Positions 34,701 through 41,449 of a stretch of 41,449 nucleotides of DNA are shown piece by piece; position 1 is the first letter of the stretch; each line of letters starts with the position of its first letter. The stretch covers positions 1-41,449 of the forward strand of contig JAAZBG010000148.1 in assembly GCA_012513915.1 (NCBI GenBank), given 5' to 3'. The notes beneath the pieces were generated by a model. The model was not told where the DNA came from and did not search any database. It was given only the letters and a program-made list of their open reading frames with translations. Source of the stretch: Fibrobacter sp. (lineage in GTDB: Bacteria > Fibrobacterota > Chitinivibrionia > Chitinivibrionales > Chitinispirillaceae). Both the position numbers and the translations under genes were made by a program.

Positions 34701-36553
34701 AAAAAAACGGATCATATATTGATCTGATCACAAGTTACCATGCGTATATCAGTACACTTTTAATCTGGGGAGAACTTAATCAGGTTAAAAAACATATTGA
34801 TGAGTTTTTAATGTATTCTAAAAGACTTGATGGTACGTATGTCAAAAGCCTTACTGCTTTTTTAAACTCCTGGTACAACATACTAAAAGGTAATATCGAT
34901 CAATCATTGACAGCTGCACTCGAAAGCTATCAGATCGCATCCGGAAAAGAGCTTCTTCTTGAATGTGTTGAATGTGCCATAATTGCAAGAATATACCTTA
35001 TAAAAGGAGATATCGGGAAAGGTTTCGAATTTATTGAAAAAGCAAAATATATAAATGAAAACAACAAGTTTTTATATATGTACACAAACTTTTTATATGT
35101 TGTTTGGGCTGAGTTGCATTTGGAAAAGTACACAAGCGAAAAAGAAAATCGGACAAAAGAAGATGATTTAGTTTACAAAAAAATATTAAATGGTGTTTTT
35201 CAAACATCATTTAAAAAAACCAGGATGCTACCACATTTTGCTGGTAATTATTTATGTGTAAAGGCAAAATACCTTGCAGCAACTGGTAACTATAAAGAGG
35301 CTGAAAAGCACTTTCAAAAATCTCTGGAATTGTGCACAAAATATAAATTGAAATTTGATCTGGCGGTTGCCCATTATGAATTCGGATTGTTTTTACAAAA
35401 GAATAGCTGGTATGATCAGGCAAGGCAAAATGTTGAAAAATCGTATGCTTTTTTTAAAGAAATGTCATCGTTATATTATCTAAAACGAACTGAAGAATTC
35501 CTCGGTTTATCCGGGAAAGAAAACTCCGACTCGACAGAAAGATTCTCTCAATTAGTAAAAATTTCCCAAAGGATGTCTTCACTGGTAATGGTTAGTCAGA
35601 AAATAAGCTCCATTCTTGATTTGGATGAACTTTTGAACAAGATTATGGAATCGGTACTGGAACTGGCCGGAGCTCAGAATGCTGTGCTTTTAATGATTGA
35701 CAAAAAAACAGGAATACTGGAAAAAGTTGTATCGAAAAGCTCTGGCAATTCAGGGTCTCTGGATGTACAATTTTCTGAAAACATAGTTCAAAAAGTACTT
35801 AAAACAGGTGAGTATGTAGTTACCGACAATGCAATGGAGGATGAACGGTACTTGCAGATGAACAGCGTGGTAATAAACAAAACAAAATCGATACTTTGTA
35901 TACCTGTAAAATATAACGATGAAATCAAGGGCGTTTGTTATCTTGATAACAAAATCTCAAGTTCTGTTTTTTCAGAAGAAGACATTGAAATCCTGAATGT
36001 TTTTATGACTCAGGTGGCAATATCAATCGAAAATGCTGAGCTTTACCGATTGGCAATAACAGACGGGCTCACGGAACTGTTTACACATAAGCATTTCAAA
36101 TCACTTCTTGATAGAGAGGTGGATCGTTGTCGCAGGTTTAATAAATGTACTTCACTGTTAATGTGCGATATAGATAATTTTAAGACGTTTAATGACAAAT
36201 ATGGACATCAGACAGGGGATTTTGTACTTGTGAATGTCTCAAGAATGTTAACGGAATGCTTTAGAGTGATTGATGTCGTTGCGAGGTATGGGGGAGAGGA
36301 ATTTGCGGTTATATTGCCGGAAACTGATATTAGTGGCTCATTAATTGCAGCTGAGCGTTTACGGTTGGCCATAAAGAATGAAAAGTTTACATATAACAAT
36401 TTGGAATTAAAGGTTAGCATAAGTATTGGTATTTCATTATTTCCTGACCATGCAAATGATTCAACATTACTAATTGCCGCAGCTGATAAAGCTTTATATA
36501 AATCGAAAGAAAACGGAAGAAATCGAATTACCGTTTTTGAACCCGATAAATAA
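31718..36553 (+). CDS. Ser/Thr kinase-AAA ATPase-TPR-GAF-GGDEF signalling protein
   Basis: This 1611-residue cytoplasmic protein joins five parts. A Hanks-type kinase (about 11-272) has Lys41, HRDIKPGN (Asp136) and DFG (Asp157). An AAA/STAND-like ATPase follows (about 305-600), with DGEAGKGKT as Walker A and FLIVLDDLHWID as Walker B. A helical TPR region spans about 720-1255, then a GAF domain (about 1294-1444). The GGDEF domain has GGEEF at 1525-1529 and an RVID inhibitory site five residues before it. Kinase, catalytic and I-site residues all look intact. It resembles the large multi-domain kinases of cyanobacteria and other phyla (PknK/HstK type) but ends in a diguanylate cyclase where those usually end in a histidine kinase. 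Compared with its neighbours the gene is richer in A/T by eye. Confidence 0.9.
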   Translation: MNLVNKVISQKYRISEKIAEGGMSIVWLARDISKGIDVAIKVLKKDVTSNRVEDIIRFKNEAFTVSKLQEQSIAKIYDVGEDDGIYYIAMEFLKGQSLFDAINRDRKFTIKESVQIIEKVCNALKCIHNAGVLHRDIKPGNLIINDENSELEVKLIDFGVSQVRDFDISDTSEIVGTLHYMSPEQSGVVNRMVDERSDLYSLGVVFYQLLAHQLPFKGETLVTLIHQHVAKIPDSLIQFNHEVPQILEKIVLKLLEKEPENRYQSANGLLADLDKFKNGQSDFIPGQQENIIKLNYRANLIGRDEEFSKLTELFSNSLNGNGKICFIDGEAGKGKTRLTEELRNHVYTLGGLIVDAKCFPGDSKAPYGVFSDILNSFLKVYSRFENDKKAIIKQKLKKSVGELGRILLKLNPLIEEILGDCAELVPLEHDVENKRFQMVVSKFFCDLCFTHDRGFLIVLDDLHWIDEGSLTILKNMSNQIDNYPVLIIGTYRSNEINDEHILQKFINSKSSAGKSLEEIHLQGFDMDVMQRFISRLLFDNGDTIKEIASFIFQKSKGNPFFSIEILKQMVNENAVEYKNGTWQINKETINNIQIPNSIVDILVKRVLDLDEEQRMLLSYASAIGRQFDMEFLFELADMDKEKVIQIIDRSVNEQFLEKNFNNHGKFLFIHDRVTEAFYKNIGLEKKQKLHNRIGRIIESRNASNVQNVIFDLAYHFVESGDTDKALEYVYSAALKSMENFASEEAVRYFLLAAKFLEEKGGQGSKQWIECIKNAGNMNIFDGKLTEAQELFQRILPYSKNSILEAEIYHSIGMVYFNSSQHDKAAYYFKKALGILHEKIPGNNFFKVAGIIKELIVHSINRNVKYLQNKKKTSSSVKQKSSLKISILDNLGWLYLSTNTLSYIYIKVKSVNVCLRESGFSRELIRSLANVGFIFGIMRSFKTAFKYFENAFTISKELKNEISYCDVNLPWGYTLQWKGNYEEGAQKLLNVVNINKKNGSYIDLITSYHAYISTLLIWGELNQVKKHIDEFLMYSKRLDGTYVKSLTAFLNSWYNILKGNIDQSLTAALESYQIASGKELLLECVECAIIARIYLIKGDIGKGFEFIEKAKYINENNKFLYMYTNFLYVVWAELHLEKYTSEKENRTKEDDLVYKKILNGVFQTSFKKTRMLPHFAGNYLCVKAKYLAATGNYKEAEKHFQKSLELCTKYKLKFDLAVAHYEFGLFLQKNSWYDQARQNVEKSYAFFKEMSSLYYLKRTEEFLGLSGKENSDSTERFSQLVKISQRMSSLVMVSQKISSILDLDELLNKIMESVLELAGAQNAVLLMIDKKTGILEKVVSKSSGNSGSLDVQFSENIVQKVLKTGEYVVTDNAMEDERYLQMNSVVINKTKSILCIPVKYNDEIKGVCYLDNKISSSVFSEEDIEILNVFMTQVAISIENAELYRLAITDGLTELFTHKHFKSLLDREVDRCRRFNKCTSLLMCDIDNFKTFNDKYGHQTGDFVLVNVSRMLTECFRVIDVVARYGGEEFAVILPETDISGSLIAAERLRLAIKNEKFTYNNLELKVSISIGISLFPDHANDSTLLIAAADKALYKSKENGRNRITVFEPDK

Positions 36554-36838
36554 TTACACTTGGTTTGCCCGTATATAGAGCTTGATTAAAAGTAATATTT
36601 CAGAAAACGCATCCTTTCTGACCTCAAATAACATATGTTTTTAGTATTAATTTACTGATATGTATGAACTGCAATATGGTTTTTGCTGATTTTGAAAAAA
36701 AATCCCTTTTTTTAAAGTAAAAAAGCAATCTGAACCTGATTTGCTTATATTGTCATAGAGGTCTTGGAGTGATCTGTTACAGGCCGGATCATTTTAAAGA
36801 TAATGTGATTTTTATTAATTTCAAAGAGCGGGAGGGGT
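36554..36838. other. AT-rich intergenic region upstream of the secreted hydrolase
   Basis: No gene is seen. Poly-A/T tracts occur around 36694-36726. A GGGAGGGG ribosome binding site directly precedes the ATG at 36839. No convincing promoter pair or terminator for the upstream kinase was identified. Confidence 0.4.
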
Positions 36839-38320
36839 ATGTACAGACACGCTTTTTTATCGATCGCAGTTATGGTTCTATCTGCAGGTGCTCAGACAAT
36901 CAACTTACAGGGCACAGTTTCTAATTCCAGTGGAATGCCGGTTTCCAATGCTGTAGTGTCACTTGTGGCGCAAAAAATGAAAGATACGACAGATTCAGAC
37001 GGAAAATACTCTTTTGTCAGTACGTCTGTCATTAATCCATCATTTACATTACCGCAATCAAATAACATTACGCTAAAAAACAATGCTTTACATTTTACCT
37101 TGAATGCACAGTCTCCGCTGAAAGTTGAAATATTTGACTTAAAGGGAAACCTTCTGCTGCAGGAAGTAAACAGGAATGCAGATGCCGGGATGTACCAGTT
37201 TGATATCTCGAAAATTTCCCGGACTGCAAAAGTTATGGTGATTAAGGCTGCAATCGGCAGTTCCGAAGTATCGTTTCGCTATACTGCACTTAATGGGGGG
37301 CAATACACACTGACACCTGTCAACTCAACATCGTCAGGTTCTGAAGGCAACTATCTGACTGCGATGGCTGCAGCGGCTGATACCATTAGTGTTACAGCTT
37401 CCGGCTATAAGACTAAATCTGTTGCCATTTCCTCTTTAGTTAATGCTGAACAAAACATTACCCTGGATACAAGTATGAGTGGTAAGGAATTTCCCACAGC
37501 GAATCCCGCTGCCGCAGGTCCGTTTGAAGTGGCTGCTGACAAGAATGTTGGCCCACTTGCAGGCACTGCAAATGATCCGGTTTACGGTAAGCAGATGCGT
37601 TTTAATGTTTATCGTCCTAAGAATCTCAAAACGAGCGGGTATAAGCATCCAATACTCATTTGGGCAAACGGATACAGGGATAATCCAGAGCCAAATGGTG
37701 CTTGCAAGATTGATCGTAATCAAAACTGGTGTGGACAGTATCTGCCTATTTTACAGCACCTTGCCTCCCATGGTTTTGTCGTGGTGGCTTCACTAAGTAC
37801 TGCAACAGCAGACGGCAACCCGCTCCCTACAATTGCGGGTATGGATTGGATAATCAAGCAGAACGAAGATCCAAGCAGTCCCTATTATCATTGTCTTGAT
37901 ACAACCAATATCGGTCAGTATGGCCATTCGTATGGCGGAAGGTCAACTTGCATGTCTGCTTCAGACCCTCGTTACAAGGCACTTATGACGATTTGTGGAA
38001 CCGCTGAGCTTAAGGGCGTTCATACTCCAATGCTATTTTTCTGTGGAGGAAAAGATGACGTAGCAAAGTGTGATGGTATTAGAAATACTTTTCTTTCTGT
38101 CAAAGATCAACCTGCGATGTTTATCAATGAGCTTGGTTCTGACCACGGTAGCTGGGTGTATCAGAAAGCAGATGGCGTTTCGCTTTCCGCAGCCGCCGCA
38201 TGGTTCAGGGTTCACCTGATGAATGATACTGCGAACCGTAAGTATTTTTTTGGTCCTAACTGCACATTCTGTAAAGATTCACGTGTGAAGGTTGAACAGA
38301 ACAGTCTTATGACAGAGTAA
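36839..38320 (+). CDS. Secreted alpha/beta hydrolase, cutinase/polyester-hydrolase-like, with N-terminal accessory modules
   Basis: The 493-residue protein has a signal peptide (cleavage near AGAQ-T20). A carboxypeptidase-regulatory-like domain follows (about 22-65; LQGTVSNSSGMPVSNAVVSL), then an Ig-like module with FDLKGNLLLQE resembling secretion-associated tails, placed N-terminally here. The catalytic domain (about 225-465) has the nucleophile Ser364 in GHSYGG, an acid at Asp406/407 (GGKDD) and His436 in SDHGSW, the order of dienelactone hydrolase/cutinase/PET-hydrolase-like enzymes. Several Cys pairs (288/298, 352/371, 386/402) could form disulfides in the exported protein. An acyl or polyester ester is the probable substrate, but none is shown. 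A terminator follows. Confidence 0.82.
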   Translation: MYRHAFLSIAVMVLSAGAQTINLQGTVSNSSGMPVSNAVVSLVAQKMKDTTDSDGKYSFVSTSVINPSFTLPQSNNITLKNNALHFTLNAQSPLKVEIFDLKGNLLLQEVNRNADAGMYQFDISKISRTAKVMVIKAAIGSSEVSFRYTALNGGQYTLTPVNSTSSGSEGNYLTAMAAAADTISVTASGYKTKSVAISSLVNAEQNITLDTSMSGKEFPTANPAAAGPFEVAADKNVGPLAGTANDPVYGKQMRFNVYRPKNLKTSGYKHPILIWANGYRDNPEPNGACKIDRNQNWCGQYLPILQHLASHGFVVVASLSTATADGNPLPTIAGMDWIIKQNEDPSSPYYHCLDTTNIGQYGHSYGGRSTCMSASDPRYKALMTICGTAELKGVHTPMLFFCGGKDDVAKCDGIRNTFLSVKDQPAMFINELGSDHGSWVYQKADGVSLSAAAAWFRVHLMNDTANRKYFFGPNCTFCKDSRVKVEQNSLMTE

Positions 38321-38638
38321 AAAAGAACTGTTTATCCAGAAATTTGTAGCATAACGCTTTACAGTGTTGGAATATCCAGCGCTGTAAAGTGTTGTTCTTT
38401 TCCTCCTCCTGTTGTTCTACCATAAATTGAAGTATTCGAATTTCTCAAAAATAGTTGTACCTGAAAAATGCAAGCACTATATTAACCACATTAGTAAAAA
38501 CAAATTTACTGTCAGCTTCTAAATTTACAAGTTGTGCGAAAAAAAATAGAAATTTTTTAGATAAACTTATTGAGAACGACATAATTGTGCTTAAACCAAA
38601 TCATCACAAAATTTCACATTCCGCGGAGGTATACTTGT
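38321..38638. other. Intergenic region with terminator and upstream region of the repeat protein
   Basis: It holds the terminator below. A frame from 38455 overlaps the repeat protein start and has no ribosome binding site, so it is not called. GGAGG lies nine bases before the ATG at 38639. Confidence 0.5.
38353..38402 (+). terminator. Hairpin terminator of the secreted hydrolase
   Basis: AACGCTTTACAG (38353-38364) pairs with CTGTAAAGTGTT (38382-38393) through 12 pairs including one G-U wobble. A T-rich run (GTTCTTTTCC) follows. It lies 33 bases after the stop at 38320. Confidence 0.7.
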
Positions 38639-41449
38639 ATGTGGATTCGCTTATTGACAATTGTCTGTCTGTTTTTGAGCTTAATGCTCATTGTTTGCAA
38701 GCTTCCATCACCACCCCCAGGTCCAGAGAATTCCTTTGTTGCACTTGAATTCAAGAGTTCCAGTGGGAATATCACAAAAGATACTTTGACTGATTCAACT
38801 GGAAAGCAGGTTAAAATCTGTATGATTCATAATCTCACCCAGTACATTGACTCATCCATACTGAAAATTACAAAGGGAAAAGATTTCAATGATGCACATC
38901 AAATACGATCATTTAAAGGACAGGTTGATACAACTTATTATTCTGTCGTGTTTCCTGCTCCCGGGAGCTATGCTGTTATCTTTACCAGCTACATTCAAGG
39001 AAAGCCAATGGTACTTGATGGGACAATCACCATTGTGGGCAACCAGCAGACAAGTCAGAATCAAAAGCCGGTTCTTAATGTGATCAAAGAGATAAAGACA
39101 GGGGCCGGTCAGGAACTGGTGCTTCCTGTTTCTGCAACTGACCCTGATGTGAACCAGCAGGTCACAATAACGGTTATCAAGAAGCCTGAAAGTGCAACAT
39201 TTACTGAAAATCTTTTTAAATGGACTCCAGCATTGGCTGATACCGGTTCTGTTACTGTTAAATTCACCGCGACCGATAATGGTTCACCTGTTTTATCCGT
39301 CACAGATTCCTGTGTAATCATTGTGAGTGCGACACCGGTGAATCGTGCACCGCAGTGGAGTATCAAATCAATGCAGCGCTCAGCACTACCGGAAGTCCAA
39401 TTTACATTGGATGTAAGTAGCTATTGCATTGATCCTGACAACGATAACCTGACATTTTCGTTATTGGCGCAGCCACCTGCCAAAGATACCATTACAGGCA
39501 ATGTGTATCAATTTACACCAATGGTAACAGATACTGGGGTGCATTCAATTAGTATTGTCGTATCTGATCCTGCTGGACTAACTGATACGCTTACTCTTGA
39601 ATTGACAATTTTAGTCCCCGGCAGCACAAGTAAACCCGATATAGTTCCTCCGGTGATAAGATTCAGATCACCATCCAGAGACACCGTGCTTAACGTAGAT
39701 TCCTGTGAAATAAAAGTAATCTGCGTTGATGACAGTGGCTGTTCTGTATCAGGGTATTGTGATGGAATTGCTTTTACTATGGTTAAGGTGCCATCGGTTC
39801 CAAATCTCTGGACAGGACTGGTAAAAGGGTTGAAATCCGGAGTTAATTCATCCATAAAAATAATTGCAACAGATTCCTCTGCAGCAAAGAATACTGATTC
39901 CGCTTTCGTGCGGGTGCTATGGAGCAAAAAAACTACATTTGCTCTGACAATCAATGCTGCTAATGGTTCTGTTACCAAATCTCCTGATGCACTGAGCTAT
40001 GATTCAGGAACGGTTGTTACACTAACTCCGGTTCCGTCAAACAACTACCATTTTACCACTTGGAGTGGAGACCTGACAGGTTCAACCAATCCATCAACAG
40101 TCACCATGAACAGCGCTAAAACAGTTACTGCCAGCTTTGAAGCAAATCCACCAAGTACATTTGCACTTACCGTTGTGTCATCCAACGGAACTGTAAAGAA
40201 AAACCCCGATATTATGATGTATGATTCCGGTAGTGCTGTAGGATTAAAGGCAACCGCGGCAACTGGTTATCACTTTGTAAAATGGACTGGTGATGCCACT
40301 GGTACTACTGATTCCATTGCTGTCCAGATGACCAGTGCAAAAAACATAAGCGCCAATTTTGAGATTAATAGCTACGAATTGACACTATCAGCAGGAACAG
40401 GCGGGTCAATTAGCATCCCAGCAAGTTCTCCTGCAACAGTAACTCATGGTGTTCCAACGACGATAACTGCAGTTTCAAAAGAAGGATATAATTTCTCCGG
40501 CTGGAGTGTAAGCGGGTCTGCTAAAGTGGCTGATTCAACATTACCAAATACTACTGTAGTATTATCAGGTAATGCGACACTGACTGCAAACTTTACTCAA
40601 AAAACTTACTCTTTAACCGTGGCAGCAGGAACTGGTGGGTCAATAACAGCACCAACGGGGTCCTTCCCGAAGAATGTGACCTCTGGTGTAGCAACTACCA
40701 TAAATGCAAGTATAAGTGAGAATTATAAGTTCAACGGTTGGACCATATCTCCTGGTACAGCAGGAACCATTGCTGATCCTGAATCGGCAACCACAACAGT
40801 AACCCTTAATTCCGGTGATGCCACTGTAACCGCGAATTACTCACTAAACACCTATCAACTTATTGTATCAGCTGCTACTGGTGGATCTATCACAGCACCA
40901 ACGGGGTCTTTCCCAAAGACAGTAAATTCCGGCGAATCAATCACTATTACAGCTTCTGCCAGCAATTCATATAGTTTTGCAGGATGGACAGTGACTGCCG
41001 GTACTGCATCTATCGCAGAACCAAATCAGGCCTCAACTACTGTAAAGCTCACATCTGAAGGAGCAACTGTCACAGCCAATTTTACAATAAAATCCTATTC
41101 GTTAACAGTTAAAGCTGGTAACGGAGGAGATGTGTCTGAACCCGCAAGTTCAACGATAACAGTAAATCATGGTACAAAAACGCATGTCCAGGCGGTTGCC
41201 AAAAGCGGCTATGAATTCGAGAATTGGTCTGTAACCAGTGGTACAGCTACAATTGATGCTCCAGGATCATTTTCTACTACAGTTGCACTTACCTCTGGTA
41301 ATGCAACTGTTACTGCAAACTTTTCTTGTATACCAATTACAGTGTCAATCTCAGCATCAAAATCAGTATGTGATAACACCTTAACCTATCTTTATGTTGA
41401 TGAAGTGAGTGGAGGAGGTACGGGGCGTCTGTTTTATACTTGGAAACGA
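38639..41449 (+). CDS. Large exported protein with Ig-like and InlB-type repeats, cut by window end
   Basis: This frame is open for 937 codons with no stop before the window ends, so it is the 5' part of a longer gene. GGAGG lies nine bases before the ATG. The first 20 residues (MWIRLLTIVCLFLSLMLIVC) form a signal; Cys20 after LIV looks like a lipobox position, but Val before Cys is not canonical, so lipoprotein status is uncertain. Cadherin/Ig-like folds follow (ATDPDVNQQVTITV, FKWTPALADTG). Six tandem repeats of about 71-82 residues come next, of the InlB B-repeat/bacterial-repeat type, with patterns such as TYSLTVAAGTGGSI, GYNFSGWSV and TVTANF. A Cys-containing segment begins at 41330. Such repeats build extended surface stalks. 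The window cuts it after codon 937. Confidence 0.85.
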   Translation, partial: MWIRLLTIVCLFLSLMLIVCKLPSPPPGPENSFVALEFKSSSGNITKDTLTDSTGKQVKICMIHNLTQYIDSSILKITKGKDFNDAHQIRSFKGQVDTTYYSVVFPAPGSYAVIFTSYIQGKPMVLDGTITIVGNQQTSQNQKPVLNVIKEIKTGAGQELVLPVSATDPDVNQQVTITVIKKPESATFTENLFKWTPALADTGSVTVKFTATDNGSPVLSVTDSCVIIVSATPVNRAPQWSIKSMQRSALPEVQFTLDVSSYCIDPDNDNLTFSLLAQPPAKDTITGNVYQFTPMVTDTGVHSISIVVSDPAGLTDTLTLELTILVPGSTSKPDIVPPVIRFRSPSRDTVLNVDSCEIKVICVDDSGCSVSGYCDGIAFTMVKVPSVPNLWTGLVKGLKSGVNSSIKIIATDSSAAKNTDSAFVRVLWSKKTTFALTINAANGSVTKSPDALSYDSGTVVTLTPVPSNNYHFTTWSGDLTGSTNPSTVTMNSAKTVTASFEANPPSTFALTVVSSNGTVKKNPDIMMYDSGSAVGLKATAATGYHFVKWTGDATGTTDSIAVQMTSAKNISANFEINSYELTLSAGTGGSISIPASSPATVTHGVPTTITAVSKEGYNFSGWSVSGSAKVADSTLPNTTVVLSGNATLTANFTQKTYSLTVAAGTGGSITAPTGSFPKNVTSGVATTINASISENYKFNGWTISPGTAGTIADPESATTTVTLNSGDATVTANYSLNTYQLIVSAATGGSITAPTGSFPKTVNSGESITITASASNSYSFAGWTVTAGTASIAEPNQASTTVKLTSEGATVTANFTIKSYSLTVKAGNGGDVSEPASSTITVNHGTKTHVQAVAKSGYEFENWSVTSGTATIDAPGSFSTTVALTSGNATVTANFSCIPITVSISASKSVCDNTLTYLYVDEVSGGGTGRLFYTWKR
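39935..41329 (+). repeat. Six tandem protein repeats encoded in the surface protein
   Basis: Repeat units begin at 39935, 40157, 40370, 40604, 40850 and 41093. Units 1 and 2 have a shorter version (YDSGTVVTL, WSGDLTG). Units 3 to 6 have the longer version with GTGGSI, an SGWSV-type turn and ATVTANF. Units 4 and 5 are nearly identical for about 35 bases at the nucleotide level (GGTGG[G/A]TC then ACAGCACCAACGGGGTC), which suggests recent duplication or gene conversion. Confidence 0.85.

Noticed and set aside
38455-38748. A 97-codon plus-strand frame
   Set aside because: It overlaps the start of the repeat protein in a different frame. The repeat protein has GGAGG, a signal sequence and a 937-codon open frame.
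39109-39978. Minus-strand frames within the surface protein
   Set aside because: They are antisense shadows of a repetitive Thr/Ser/Val-rich coding region.
1-41449. CRISPR arrays, tRNA, rRNA, prophage or integrative element borders
   Set aside because: No regularly spaced repeats, cloverleaf-like sequences, integrase gene or attachment-site duplications were seen on reading the window.

Overview
The window reads as chromosomal DNA of a Gram-negative, surface-active bacterium. A CMP-KDO synthetase (kdsB) implies lipopolysaccharide, type IV pilus genes imply an outer membrane, and there are secreted esterases with accessory Ig-like or carboxypeptidase-regulatory-like modules and a large exported protein with InlB-like repeats. 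This style is common in the Fibrobacterota/Bacteroidota/Chlorobi sphere and in uncultivated relatives. No rRNA, tRNA or other reliable phylogenetic marker was found, so the taxonomic guess is weak.

Layout. 1-1505: an IS200-type Y1 transposase embedded in several palindromic REP-like elements. 1506-2183: a DTW-domain tRNA modification enzyme. 2222-5559 (minus): a compact three-gene Rnf-type operon, rnfC-rnfD-rnfB, in which rnfG, rnfE and rnfA are absent and RnfB lacks its membrane helix. 6217-6753: a DUF4416 protein. 6833-8544 (minus): a partner-switching pair (STAS protein and SpoIIE-phosphatase/HATPase fusion), followed upstream by a rhomboid protease and the rRNA methyltransferase RsmD. 10177-18733 (minus): a type IV pilus-related series (PilN/PilO-like, PilM-like, then a REC-GAF-HD-GYP regulator, KdsB, a UvrD/PcrA helicase and a PilB/GspE ATPase with doubled MshEN-type motifs). 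18769-19767: ThiL. 20218-21783 (minus): a secreted SGNH esterase.

From 22380 the genes run on the plus strand: a PfkB-family (adenosine kinase-like) kinase, an RRM RNA-binding protein with a strong terminator, a heterodimeric ABC exporter, glycerate kinase, a divergent ureohydrolase-fold protein, a PchB-like chorismate mutase, a 1611-residue Ser/Thr kinase-AAA-TPR-GAF-diguanylate cyclase, a secreted alpha/beta hydrolase, and an open-ended exported repeat protein that runs off the right edge.

Working together. Three genes point to cyclic-di-GMP control of surface behaviour: a GGDEF synthase (31718-36553), an HD-GYP phosphodiesterase (12246-13682), and a pilus ATPase whose N-terminus carries four copies of the c-di-GMP-binding-type MshEN half-motif. 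The most unusual single locus is the reduced Rnf operon. A 32-residue putative membrane peptide gene (31119-31217) lies in an otherwise empty AT-rich gap.
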